From: Candidatus Polarisedimenticolaceae bacterium
GTDB lineage: Bacteria; Acidobacteriota; Polarisedimenticolia; Polarisedimenticolales; DASRJG01
Direction of reading: 5' to 3'
DNA length: 64,000 nucleotides
Assembly (NCBI GenBank): GCA_036275915.1
Contig: DASUCV010000018.1
Coordinates: 62,001-126,000, forward strand
Shown here: one piece after another, positions 31,197 through 39,790 of the stretch
Layout: each line of letters opens with the position of its first letter
Position numbering within the stretch: position 1 is the first letter of the stretch
Notes under the pieces: model-generated
Database searches by the model: none
What the model was told of the DNA's origin: nothing
What the model saw: the letters and a program-made list of their open reading frames with translations, nothing else
Made by a program: the position numbers and the translations under genes

Positions 31197-31454
31197 ATGG
31201 CGTACGTGAGGAAGCCGGTGCTGAGCGGCCAGTCGATCGACTGGCGCCCGTGGGCTGTCGCGAGGTTCCGAACCGAATACGCCCGCGACGGGTTCCTCTG
31301 CGCGATTGCCAACACGACGGAAAGCGGGTGGGACGCGGCGGTGATGCCCGACGACGGTCTGGGGGCGCAGGTCCGCTGGCGTCCAGGGTGGTTCCTACGC
31401 CTCAACGACCTGGCGTACTTTCACGGCGGCAGGATCGTCCTCAACGGATCGTAA
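31197..31454 (+). CDS. Small uncharacterised protein
   Basis: 85 residues rich in Arg, Trp and Gly (RPWAVARFRTEYARDGFLCAI is cut by no obvious motif; later SGWDAAVMPDDGLGAQVRW). No signal peptide. The start is doubtful: GAGGAG directly abuts the ATG at 31197, so the nearby in-frame GTG at 31206 could be the true start, and the frame is open back to 31128. Its end overlaps the end of the convergent DTW-domain gene by 34 bases. I do not recognise the family. Confidence 0.4.
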   Translation: MAYVRKPVLSGQSIDWRPWAVARFRTEYARDGFLCAIANTTESGWDAAVMPDDGLGAQVRWRPGWFLRLNDLAYFHGGRIVLNGS

Positions 31455-32653
31455 GAGTCCCGCTCGTCCCGGAGCCGCTCGAGCGCGCCGGCGAGCGCGG
31501 CGAGGCGGCGTCCGCCGCGCCCTCGAAGCGCGAGCGGGGCGGGCGACGAGCCGACGAGCTCCGAGCAGCGGTCGAGCGGGCCCATCTTCCGCTTGAAGAT
31601 TCGCGAGGCATGCTCGCGAAGCTCGATCTCGTGCTCCGGCATCGCGAGGCCTTCGCGCGCCGCGAGGTCGCGGTAGAACGTCCCCCAGAGAACGACCACG
31701 TCATCGGGCCGCAGGAAACGATTCCACGCATCCCGGCAGGAGTCGAGGCTGCCGCCCTCACGTAGCACGTCTTCGTCGAGGTCGATGTGCGTGCAGGTGC
31801 CGGGCGCGAGCGGCGACCTGGGTGCGATGACCCTCTCGAACGTCTCGGAGGTTGCGGGACGATGGGCGAGCCAGTGGACGAGCTCGGGCTCGCGCATATC
31901 TTTCGGCATGCGGGGCCAGGAATTGGCTTCGCCGTGGATGCAGATCAGGCGAGATCCGTATCGCGAGAGATGAGCTGCGAGAGCCGCGCGCGGAGAGACG
32001 CGGTGACTCCGATGCCGGCCGCGGTGCCGGCGCACGCCGACGGTCGTCTGGAACCACTGCTGCCTCGCCACCATCGCGTGGAACGGGGCAAGCAGCCGCT
32101 CGAAGCGTTCGCCGTCGCGCTCGAGCACGCGCAACACCTCGACGAGCGCCTCGATCGTCGAGACGCAGCCCGGGGCCGGCTCCTTGCGAATCAGGTAGGC
32201 GCTCTCATGCCGCGGCGTGAATCCGAGGCGGGGCAGGCGTTCGAGGATCGGATTCGTGCGGATGAGCTTCTTCGCCTGTGGCCATGTGCCGTCGACGACG
32301 ATCAGGTCGATCGGCCGATCGAGGGGCACACGCTCCACAGGGACCGCACCCGGTCCGGGGAAGAGCACATAGGTCGTCTCACGCCGCGACGCCGCCACGA
32401 TCTCCGGATCGGACGAAAAGGCGACGCCGACCGTGAGGCGCGAGTTGGGGAGTGCCAGATGCGCCATGCGCGCGGTGCCGATTCCCTTGTCCTCCTCGCG
32501 CGGATGCTGCAAAAGATGAATGCGGGTCCGCGTCGGCAGGAGCGTCGCCCGGTCGCAGAAGCAGACGCCCGCGGTCGCGACCTTCGTCGATCCTCCGGCG
32601 GACGGAATCCAGGCGACGAGCGGGCGGTGGCACTGGGCACAGGTCGGGCGCAC
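31421..32653 (-). CDS. Long DTW-domain protein, putative tRNA aminocarboxypropyltransferase
   Basis: 410 residues. The N-terminal half (about 1-215) carries the DTW/TapT layout: an N-terminal cysteine pair CAQCHRPL, HLLQHPREEDKGIGTARMAHL, and the core IVVDGTWPQAKKLIRTNP with PRLGFTPRHESAYLIRKEP. TapT-type enzymes transfer the aminocarboxypropyl group of S-adenosylmethionine to a uridine of tRNA. Unusually, another roughly 190 residues follow (LICIHGEANSWPRM, EPELVHWLAHRP, DDVVVLWGTFYRDLA), which I cannot assign; standard members are about half this length. No membrane segments. Confidence 0.75.
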   Translation of the reverse strand: MRPTCAQCHRPLVAWIPSAGGSTKVATAGVCFCDRATLLPTRTRIHLLQHPREEDKGIGTARMAHLALPNSRLTVGVAFSSDPEIVAASRRETTYVLFPGPGAVPVERVPLDRPIDLIVVDGTWPQAKKLIRTNPILERLPRLGFTPRHESAYLIRKEPAPGCVSTIEALVEVLRVLERDGERFERLLAPFHAMVARQQWFQTTVGVRRHRGRHRSHRVSPRAALAAHLSRYGSRLICIHGEANSWPRMPKDMREPELVHWLAHRPATSETFERVIAPRSPLAPGTCTHIDLDEDVLREGGSLDSCRDAWNRFLRPDDVVVLWGTFYRDLAAREGLAMPEHEIELREHASRIFKRKMGPLDRCSELVGSSPAPLALRGRGGRRLAALAGALERLRDERDSYDPLRTILPP

Positions 32654-32710
32654 GGCCGGTACGCTACACCGCTTCTCTATGTCACACGTGCGTCGCCGGA
32701 TCCCGGGAGC

Positions 32711-35700
32711 TCACGGACACGGGTTCGTATTCGGCCTCGGCATGCCGGCGCTGTTCGTCCCCAGGCTCCCTTCGACGCCGCCGGTGACACCGGTGACGAG
32801 CGAGAATCTCACTGAGCCTGCGGGGGGTGTGTTGGGGTCGGCCACGGATGTGTCGGTCAAACCGCAGAACCTGGCGGCGAGCGCATTCGAGCCGGGCGGC
32901 TGGGTGTAGCTGCCCGTGGCTCGAAGCACGGAGAGGTCGCCTTCGTAGAGGTTCCATGACGTCGGGCCGCTCTCTTGCTGCCAGCGCACGTGCGTCATGT
33001 CGCCGGCGGTGACGTAGATGAGTCCGTCGTCGAGATCGCACGCGTCGCCCACGCCGTCGTGGTTGAAATCGCTCTGCGACGGGTTGTACAGGCCGAGGCA
33101 GTTGTCGCAAGCGTCGCCGGCGCCGTCGGCGTCCCCGTCTGATTGATCCGGGTTCGCTACGGCGGGGCAGTTGTCGCAGGCATCGCCCCTGCCGTCACCG
33201 TCGGTGTCGCCGAACCCCTCGTCGATTCTCCCGTCGCAGTTGTCGTCGATGCCGTTGCACACCTCCTGGGCGTTCGGGTGGACCGCCGGGTTCCCGTCAT
33301 CGCAGTCCAGCGGGCACGCCGGGTAGCCGTCGTGATCGGCGTCGACGTAGCCCATGACATAGGCGCCCCCGGTGCCGAACGTGTAGACGTCGCCGCCGCC
33401 CCAGACCAAGACCGCCGATCCCGTCCAGACCCCCGTGGCGCCGTCCCGGGCGGGCGGCGCGTTCACCGTGGAGATCGGGTTCCACACGTCGATGAACGGG
33501 TTGTAGCGTGCCGAGCGGCTGCCCCACACGACCATGAGCGAGCCGGTCCAGACGCCGGCCGCGTTCGAAATGTTCGGCGGAGCCCCGACCGTCGTCACCG
33601 GAGCCCACAGGTCGTTTTGTGGGTCGTAGCGCCCCCCCGCGCCCAAGGTGTTTCCGCCCCACACGACCATCTGCGAGCCGGTCCAGACGGCGACGTGACC
33701 CTGACGCTCGGCCGGCGCGTTGATGGTCGTCGTCGGCAGCCACGCATCCGCGACCGGATCGTACCGCCCGCCATCGTTGTTGAAACTGAAATTGCCTCCG
33801 CCCCAGACGATCATCTGGGACCCCGTCCACACGGCGGTGTGCATCGAGCGCGCGCTCGGCGCGCCGGCCGTCGTGGTCGGAAGCCAAGAGTTCGTCGCGG
33901 GATCGTAGCGTCCGCCGGTGTTGAAACCGCCGCCGTTGGAGCCGCCCCAGACGATCATCCGGGATCCCGTCCAGACGGCCGTCTGCCTGGAGCGAGCGGT
34001 CGGTGCTCCGGCGAGAGACGTCGCAAGCCAGTTGTCGAGGATCGGATCGTAACGTCCGCCGGTGTTCGTTTCGCTCGGCGCGGCACCGCCCCAGACGATC
34101 ATCTGGGAGCCCGTCCAGACGGCGGTGTGGAACGATCGGGCAGTGGGTGCGCCCGAGACGCTCATCGGCGTCCACGTATCGAGCGCGGGATCGTAGCGGT
34201 AGCCGCTGTTGACGTTCCCGATCCCCTCGACCCCGCCCCAGACGAGCATCAGCGTGCCTGTCCAGACGGCGGTGTGCTGCTTGCGCGGCGGTGGCGTCGC
34301 GCCCGGAGACATCGACGTCCACGTGTCGGCCCCCGGATCGTACCGGCCGCCGTTCGCGAGCTCGGTGTTGTTCACGTCCCTGCCGCCGTAGACGAGGAGC
34401 CGCGATCCGCTCCAGACCGACGTCATGGCATTGCGCGCCGCCGGAGCGCCGGTCGTCGACGTCGCCGTCCACGTGTCCGTGGCCGGGTCATACGTGGCGC
34501 CCGTGTTGGTCGCCACGTTGCCCCCACCCCAGATCAGCATCCGGGAGCCGCTCCACACCGCTGCGGGGCCGCTCCTCGCGGACGGCGCGTTCGTGAGAGA
34601 CGTCGCGGACCACGTGTCGGTGGCCGGGTCGTAGCGTCCTCCCGTGTTGATGTCTCCCGGCGACAGACCACCCCACACGACCATCAGCGTCCCGGTCCAG
34701 ACGGCGCCGTGACGCTGCCGTGCCGCCGGAGCGTTTGTGCCCGTCATCGCCGTCCACGTGTTCGTCGAAGGGTCGAACTGCGCGCCGGAATCGAGATAGT
34801 TGGGGCTCGCGTAGCCGCCCCAGATCAATGCGCGGCTGCCGGACCAGACCGCGGTGTGCCCGAGGCGGGCGGCAGGGGCGCCGCTGGTGTTGGTGGCGAT
34901 CCAGGAGTCCGTCGCCGGGTCGTAGATCCCGCCGGTATTCAAGACGTTCGCAAACCCGGGCGACCCGCCCCAGACGATCATGCGACTTCCCGACCAGACC
35001 GCCGTGTGGGAGAAGCGCGCGCTCGGAGCGTTCAGGGTCGTCACCGGTGTCCAGGCGTCGGCGACGGGGTCATACCGCGAGCCGGTGTTCGTGTACGTGC
35101 CGTTCGCGTTGCCTCCCCAGACGATCATCTGCGTCCCCGTCCAGACCGCCGTGTGATCGCGCCGTCCGGGGGGAGCGCCCACGGTGGCCGTCGAGGACCA
35201 CGTATCCGTGGCCGGATCGTACCGGGAGCCGGTCGCGAGATACGAGTCGGTCCCGCCCCAGAGGATCATGACGCTGCCGGTCCAGACGGCCGTGAGCCCC
35301 GACCGGCGCCCCGGCGCATCGTCCAGCCCCTGGTTGTTCCACAGATCGTCGGGAGGGCACGCATCGACGGCGTCCGTTCCCGCACCAAGGTGCGGTAGCG
35401 GCGAGTCCGCGGTGCCGACGAGCTTCACGAGAGACTCTTCCAGTCGCGCGACGTTGTCGCTCGACCACTCCTCCCACGTCCGTTTGGACACGCGGTAGGT
35501 TGCGAGCACCAGGCGGCCCGGCTCGTCCGTCAGCGGGACGTGGACGAGAAACGCGTCCGCCTCCTCGGCCACCTCGCTAGGCTCTCCGGTCCGCTCGCCG
35601 AGCTTCGCGTGCCAGTAGGTGAGCGCATCGGCGTCCGTGATCTCGGCGACCGTGCGGCGTGTGTCACTCTTCCCGGCGTCGACACGACCGGAGAGCAAGT

Positions 35701-36199
35701 CCTCACGAAGCGTCTGCGCCGCCGCCCGCCGCTCCGCCTGGATCGACGCATCGGAGGCCACGTAGCGGCGCGCCAGACGATCGACGAGCGCAGGGCGGGC
35801 GAGGCACTCCTGCACGAGGAGCGGATCCCGATCGAGCGCCGTGAACAGCTCCAGGAGCCGCTCGGGCGCATGCGTTCCGAGCGTCATCCGCTCGACTTCG
35901 CCGCGCAGCATGTCGCCTGTGATGGGGACCGACCAGAGCTGTTCGAGTGCCGCCGATTGACGCAGGTAGGCGTGCACCTTGCTCGCCGCCACGGACGCCG
36001 GCACCGCCTTCTCGAACGGCTCGCTCACGCCGATCTGGTGGGAATAGTAGATGTGCTCGATCGCGCGCTCACGGGCGACGCGATCCTCGAAGGTGAGTGG
36101 CTCGGCTGCAGACGTGCGCGGATGGCCCGCGCTCTCTCCACCAAAGGTCGGCCCGGCGAACACGACCAACGCAAGCGAGAGGATCGCGCGAATGGACAT
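32711..36199 (-). CDS. Secreted kelch-type protein with MopE, TSP3 and Cys-Pro C-terminal module
   Basis: 1162 residues. Signal peptide 1-20. Residues 35-285 form a helical region (ERAIEHIYYSHQIGV, KVHAYLRQSAALEQLW, ALDRDPLLVQECLARPALV) of a conserved but unnamed type. From about 300 to 960 come fourteen propeller repeats of the form HTAVWTGSQMIVWGG and TGGRYDPATDTW. Then a MopE motif (CDDGNPAVHPNAQEVCNGID), TSP3 repeats (DGDGRGDACDNCP and relatives) and the shared C-terminal module: VRWQQESGPTSWNLYEGDL, a Cys at RFCGLTD, and the end GSLGTNSAGMPRPNTNPCP. That ending nearly copies the 14164-17148 protein. Start 36199 follows a G-rich site. Extracellular or surface location is inferred. Confidence 0.85.
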   Translation of the reverse strand: MSIRAILSLALVVFAGPTFGGESAGHPRTSAAEPLTFEDRVARERAIEHIYYSHQIGVSEPFEKAVPASVAASKVHAYLRQSAALEQLWSVPITGDMLRGEVERMTLGTHAPERLLELFTALDRDPLLVQECLARPALVDRLARRYVASDASIQAERRAAAQTLREDLLSGRVDAGKSDTRRTVAEITDADALTYWHAKLGERTGEPSEVAEEADAFLVHVPLTDEPGRLVLATYRVSKRTWEEWSSDNVARLEESLVKLVGTADSPLPHLGAGTDAVDACPPDDLWNNQGLDDAPGRRSGLTAVWTGSVMILWGGTDSYLATGSRYDPATDTWSSTATVGAPPGRRDHTAVWTGTQMIVWGGNANGTYTNTGSRYDPVADAWTPVTTLNAPSARFSHTAVWSGSRMIVWGGSPGFANVLNTGGIYDPATDSWIATNTSGAPAARLGHTAVWSGSRALIWGGYASPNYLDSGAQFDPSTNTWTAMTGTNAPAARQRHGAVWTGTLMVVWGGLSPGDINTGGRYDPATDTWSATSLTNAPSARSGPAAVWSGSRMLIWGGGNVATNTGATYDPATDTWTATSTTGAPAARNAMTSVWSGSRLLVYGGRDVNNTELANGGRYDPGADTWTSMSPGATPPPRKQHTAVWTGTLMLVWGGVEGIGNVNSGYRYDPALDTWTPMSVSGAPTARSFHTAVWTGSQMIVWGGAAPSETNTGGRYDPILDNWLATSLAGAPTARSRQTAVWTGSRMIVWGGSNGGGFNTGGRYDPATNSWLPTTTAGAPSARSMHTAVWTGSQMIVWGGGNFSFNNDGGRYDPVADAWLPTTTINAPAERQGHVAVWTGSQMVVWGGNTLGAGGRYDPQNDLWAPVTTVGAPPNISNAAGVWTGSLMVVWGSRSARYNPFIDVWNPISTVNAPPARDGATGVWTGSAVLVWGGGDVYTFGTGGAYVMGYVDADHDGYPACPLDCDDGNPAVHPNAQEVCNGIDDNCDGRIDEGFGDTDGDGRGDACDNCPAVANPDQSDGDADGAGDACDNCLGLYNPSQSDFNHDGVGDACDLDDGLIYVTAGDMTHVRWQQESGPTSWNLYEGDLSVLRATGSYTQPPGSNALAARFCGLTDTSVADPNTPPAGSVRFSLVTGVTGGVEGSLGTNSAGMPRPNTNPCP

Positions 36200-36337
36200 A
36201 GAGACCCCCCCTGGCTGACCGGTGGTATACGCTGATCGGGGGCGGCCTACAAGCCGAACCCAGCGTCTTCTATTTCGTATAGGACCGAGGAGAATCGAAT
36301 CCCTCGACATTCGCACCGCCAATCCTAGGAGTAGCGC
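36200..36337. promoter_or_regulatory. Shared promoter region of two divergent secreted-protein genes
   Basis: 138 bases between the kelch gene (leftward) and the subtilisin gene (rightward). Both products carry the Cys-Pro C-terminal module, so the region is a good place for common control. An AT-richer stretch TTCTATTTCGTATAGG at about 36267-36283 could hold a -10 element, but I cannot assign boxes with confidence. Confidence 0.35.
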
Positions 36338-38146
36338 TTGAGTTCCATGCTCGCCGCCGGCTTGTTCCTCGCCGCCATGAGCGGTGACGCGAAGATCGCG
36401 CCGTGGCTTGAGGGCCGCCTGAGTGTGGACCATGAAGAGTCGTTCCTCGTGCTCTTCGACGACCCGGAGAGTCTCGAGGCCACGCTCGCCGGCACCGATC
36501 ACGGATCGGCGCGCGGTCGCGGCGTCTATCAGGCGTTGGTGGCGCGCGCGCGGTCGTCGCAGGCCGCCGTGCGCGCGGAGCTCGCGCAAGCGGGGATCGC
36601 CTTCCGGCCCCTCTACGTGGTCAACGGCCTGGCGGTTCGTGGCAACCTGACTCTTGCGCGAAAGCTGGCGGCGCACGCCGAGGTCGTGCGGATCGTCGGC
36701 GATCCGGTCGTCCATGGTGTGACCGCGGACTTGCTCGCTCCGGTGCCGCTCGCTCCCGACGTCGGACCGGAGCTCGGCATCACGCAGATCGAGGCCGACA
36801 AGGTTTGGAACCTGGATGGGAAGCGCGGTGAGGGGGTGGTCGTCGCCTCGGGTGACACCGGGGTCGAATGGACGCACCCGGCCCTCAAGGGCAAGTACCG
36901 CGGGTGGAACGGCACGACGGCGAACCATGACTTCAACTGGTTCGATGCGATCGAGGACACCACCGAGCCGTTCGACGACAACAACCACGGCTCGCACACG
37001 ACCGGCACGATGGTGGGGGACGACGGCGCGGGGAATCAGATCGGCGTCGCGCCCGGCGCGCGGTGGATCGCCTGCCGGAACATGAACTTCGGAGACGGGC
37101 AGCCTTCGACGTACATCGCGTGCAATCAGTTTTTCCTGGCGCCCTTCCCGCACGGAGGCGACCCGGAGCTCGACGGCGATCCGTCGAAGGCCCCCGACAT
37201 CGTCAACAACTCGTGGGAGTGTCCTCCTTCGGAAGGGTGCGATGCCAACGTGCTGAAGGCGAGCTTCACGGCCCTTCGCGCCGCCGGAATTCTCGCGGTG
37301 GCCGGCGCAGCGAATTCCGGACCGGACTGCAGCTCCGTGTCGAACCCGCCGGGGATCTACGACGAGGCGTTCGTCGTGGGGGCGACGGACATGACGGAAG
37401 TCCTCGCGTCGTTCTCCGGCCGGGGACCCGTGACCGTCGACGGAAGCGGCCGGCTGCGGCCGGATGTCGTGGCGCCCGGCGTCGGCGTGCGGTCGTCGGT
37501 GCGCGGCGGTTTCTATTCGCACCTGAGCGGCACGAGCATGGCGAGCCCGCACGTCGCCGGAGCGGCGGCGCTCTTGTGGTCGGTCAAGCCGGCGCTCAAG
37601 GGGCTCGTCGCGACCACGCGGTGTCTCATCAGCCAGTCGGCGCGCGGCAACGTGCAGCAGTCGACTCCACAAACGTGCGGCGGGACGTCCGGCTCCGACC
37701 GTCCCAACAATCTCTTCGGCTTCGGGCTGATCGACGCCTACGACGCGATCCATCTCGGGCCCGACACCGATGCCGACGGTGTGGCCGATGCCTGCGACTG
37801 CGCGCCGTCGGACGCGGGGGTGTTCGCCCCGCCGGCCGAGCCGTCTGCGCTGGGGCTCTCGGCCGACAAACAGACCATCACGTGGAGCGTATCGGACCCC
37901 GCCGGTGGAAGCGCAACCGTGTACGACGTCATTGCCGGAGATCTCTCCAACCTCCGCGCGACCGGCCTCGTCGCCTCGGCGGTGTGCCTCGGCAGCTCGA
38001 GCGCGACGCCGCTGCGAACGGATCCCGTCGTGCCTCCGGTGGGGAGCGGCACCTACTACGTGATCCAGGCGCGGAACGGCTGCGGCACTTCCGGGTTCGG
38101 CGTCACCTCCGGCGGCATCCCGCGGGCGCACGCGAGCTGTCCATGA
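36338..38146 (+). CDS. Secreted subtilisin-like (S8) protease with Cys-Pro C-terminal module
   Basis: 602 residues. A short N-terminal hydrophobic segment serves for export. Residues about 35-127 look like an I9-type propeptide (LVLFDDPESLEATLAG, PLYVVNGLAVRG). The S8 domain has Asp173 (VVASGDTGVEWTHPAL), His217 (DNNHGSHTTGTMVG) and Ser400 (SGTSMASPHVAGAAALLW), with the oxyanion Asn probably in VAGAANSGPDC. It is most like bacillopeptidase F. Then one TSP3-type motif (DTDADGVADACDC) and the shared C-terminal module: ITWSVSDPAGG, YDVIAGDLSNL, VGSGTYYVIQA and the end SGGIPRAHASCP. GGAG lies 6 bases before the TTG at 36338; an ATG at 36347 is an alternative. Confidence 0.85.
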   Translation: MSSMLAAGLFLAAMSGDAKIAPWLEGRLSVDHEESFLVLFDDPESLEATLAGTDHGSARGRGVYQALVARARSSQAAVRAELAQAGIAFRPLYVVNGLAVRGNLTLARKLAAHAEVVRIVGDPVVHGVTADLLAPVPLAPDVGPELGITQIEADKVWNLDGKRGEGVVVASGDTGVEWTHPALKGKYRGWNGTTANHDFNWFDAIEDTTEPFDDNNHGSHTTGTMVGDDGAGNQIGVAPGARWIACRNMNFGDGQPSTYIACNQFFLAPFPHGGDPELDGDPSKAPDIVNNSWECPPSEGCDANVLKASFTALRAAGILAVAGAANSGPDCSSVSNPPGIYDEAFVVGATDMTEVLASFSGRGPVTVDGSGRLRPDVVAPGVGVRSSVRGGFYSHLSGTSMASPHVAGAAALLWSVKPALKGLVATTRCLISQSARGNVQQSTPQTCGGTSGSDRPNNLFGFGLIDAYDAIHLGPDTDADGVADACDCAPSDAGVFAPPAEPSALGLSADKQTITWSVSDPAGGSATVYDVIAGDLSNLRATGLVASAVCLGSSSATPLRTDPVVPPVGSGTYYVIQARNGCGTSGFGVTSGGIPRAHASCP

Positions 38147-38344
38147 CGATCCGGTGACACGCGGCGTCACTCGCTGACTGACCAAAAGCGGCAGTTCGCG
38201 GGCTTCCTCGGCTCGCCTCCGCACGGTCTCAAACGCTCGATCGCGCAAATCGCCCCGAACGGCCGACTCTCCTCGCCCGGCCAGTCCCTCGGACACCTCA
38301 TGGCATTCGGATTGCGGAATGGAGCGTTGGACGAGGGAGGCGGC

Positions 38345-38794
38345 GTGCCCAAGAAGCGGGATTCCAGCGGTTTCACACTGATCGAGCTGCTCATCGTGGT
38401 GGCGATCATCGGCATGCTCGCCGCCATCGCCATTCCGAACCTCTTGAATGCGATCGATCAGAGCAAGCAGAAGCGCACGATGGCGGAGCTGCGATCGGTC
38501 GGCACCGCGGTGGAGTCTTACGCGGTGGACCAGAACTTCTACCCGACCGCGAATACCGCGGCCACGCTCGCGACGCTCGTCACGCCGTTCTACGTCAAGA
38601 AGGTACCGACGGAAGATGGCTGGGCCCACACCTTCCTGGTGGAGTCCGCGGGCAACGACTACACCGTCGCGTCGCCGGGCAAGGATGGAGTGGCCAGCGG
38701 CTGCGTCGTCGGGACCGTGACCACACTGTTCAATCAGGACGTCTGCTTCTCCAACGGCCGGTTCATCCAGTGGCCGCTGGGGGTTCAGCAGTAG
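38345..38794 (+). CDS. Type IV pilin/type II pseudopilin-like protein
   Basis: 149 residues. The leader VPKKRDSSG is followed by a prepilin-peptidase site and the classic hydrophobic helix FTLIELLIVVAIIGMLAAIA with Glu5 of the mature protein; then IPNLLNAIDQSKQKRTMAEL leads to a globular part with a cysteine pair (GCVVG and VCFSN) near the C-terminus. It is either a pilin or the major pseudopilin of a type II-like secretion system. The start is the GTG at 38345 with GGGAGG 6 bases upstream. No assembly genes are beside it. If it belongs to a secretion system, the many secreted proteins here would be natural substrates, which is inference. Confidence 0.88.
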   Translation: MPKKRDSSGFTLIELLIVVAIIGMLAAIAIPNLLNAIDQSKQKRTMAELRSVGTAVESYAVDQNFYPTANTAATLATLVTPFYVKKVPTEDGWAHTFLVESAGNDYTVASPGKDGVASGCVVGTVTTLFNQDVCFSNGRFIQWPLGVQQ

Positions 38795-38824
38795 CGCGAG
38801 ACGGCGCTCGCGGCCGGCGCTCCC

Positions 38825-38857
38825 AAAAAAAAGGGCGCCTCGGTCGAGGCGCCCTTG
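38825..38857 (-). terminator. Rho-independent terminator after the RRM gene
   Basis: Stem GGGCGCCTC / GAGGCGCCC with loop GGTC. On the minus strand it is followed by eight T residues, so it terminates the leftward RRM gene, whose stop is about 20 bases away. The few T residues on the plus side suggest some two-way activity for the pilin gene. Confidence 0.85.
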
Positions 38858-38876
38858 TCGAGTCCGATGTGTTGGA

Positions 38877-39203
38877 CTAGTAGCGGTTGCGACGTCCGCC
38901 GCCGCCGCCGTAACCACCGCCGCCACCGAATCCGCCTCCGCCACCGCCGGTGGTCCGCTCCTTGGCCTCGTTGACCGTGAGCGGACGTCCGCCGAAGTCG
39001 CGACCGTTCAGGTCACGAATCGCGCCGTCAGCGTCCTGGCTGCTTCCCATCTCGACGAAACCGAATCCGCGCGGGCGGCCGGTGTCGCGATCGGTCACGA
39101 GCTTGACCTCGCTGACCGTGCGACCACCCGTCGAGAAGAGCTCGCGGATCGAGTTTTCGTCCGCCGAAAAAGGGAGGTTTCCGACATAGAGCCTGGTACC
39201 CAT
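38877..39203 (-). CDS. RRM-type RNA-binding protein with glycine-rich tail
   Basis: 108 residues. A single RNA-recognition motif spans residues 1-82 with RNP2 as LYVGNLPF and RNP1 as RGFGFVEM. The C-terminus is a glycine-rich tail (GGGGGGFGGGGGYGGGGG) ending RRNRY. This is the common bacterial and cyanobacterial-type RNA-binding protein, often raised in cold or stress, acting as an RNA chaperone. AGGAG lies before the ATG at 39203; the upstream 25 in-frame codons are not needed. A strong terminator follows. Mono-cistronic. Confidence 0.92.
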   Translation of the reverse strand: MGTRLYVGNLPFSADENSIRELFSTGGRTVSEVKLVTDRDTGRPRGFGFVEMGSSQDADGAIRDLNGRDFGGRPLTVNEAKERTTGGGGGGFGGGGGYGGGGGRRNRY

Positions 39204-39395
39204 ACTGAAACTCCTGGTGCCCGATGGGGCGACCGTTCTTCGGTTCTGGCCGCCGACCCAATCCGATGAGTCAGTCACACGCGCTCGAGCACGCGTTCGC
39301 CTTGGCGCGTCAATCTATCGTTTCTGTACGAGAGGTTGCCGACCAGAACTGCATTCAAGGTAGAGGGGTGAGCCGAGACTGTCAAGCGAGTCCGG

Positions 39396-39617
39396 TCACG
39401 CCGTCTGCTCGCCGTCCTCTTCGTCGTAGATACGAGGCTGCGGCCCCAGCTTGATTCCGGCCAGGTCCGGATCTTCCGTTGGGTCGGAAGCGTCGGCGAC
39501 GGCGTCGTCGGGCGCGGCCGCCTGCTCCTGCCGCTTGGCTTCCTTCTCCTTGCGCCGCGCCTGGCGGGCGAGCTCTTTCTGTCGCTTTTGAAAGGTCGAC
39601 CGGGTCTTGTTCGGCAT
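39396..39617 (-). CDS. Small basic conserved protein
   Basis: 73 residues. The first part, MPNKTRSTFQKRQKELARQA and RRKEKEAKRQEQ, is a highly basic helix; the second part is acidic (DDAVADASDPTEDPDLAG), ending in DEEDGEQTA. Short proteins with this exact basic opening are widespread in environmental bacteria but have no known function; binding to RNA or ribosomes is a guess from composition. GGAGG lies 7 bases before the ATG at 39617. It stands alone between the RRM gene and the BNR-propeller gene. Confidence 0.65.
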   Translation of the reverse strand: MPNKTRSTFQKRQKELARQARRKEKEAKRQEQAAAPDDAVADASDPTEDPDLAGIKLGPQPRIYDEEDGEQTA

Positions 39618-39790
39618 GGATGACCTCCGATCGCGCGTCAGCCCCGCACCGGAACCGGTGTCGCGGGCTCGACTCTTGGGAACCGGCCCCCGATCTCCGT
39701 AGCTCGCAACGTGCCGGCTACGTTCCCATCGGGAGACCACGAGGCGGAAGAACACCCGCATAGTAGAGCAAACGGGGGGGGCGCGTCGAA

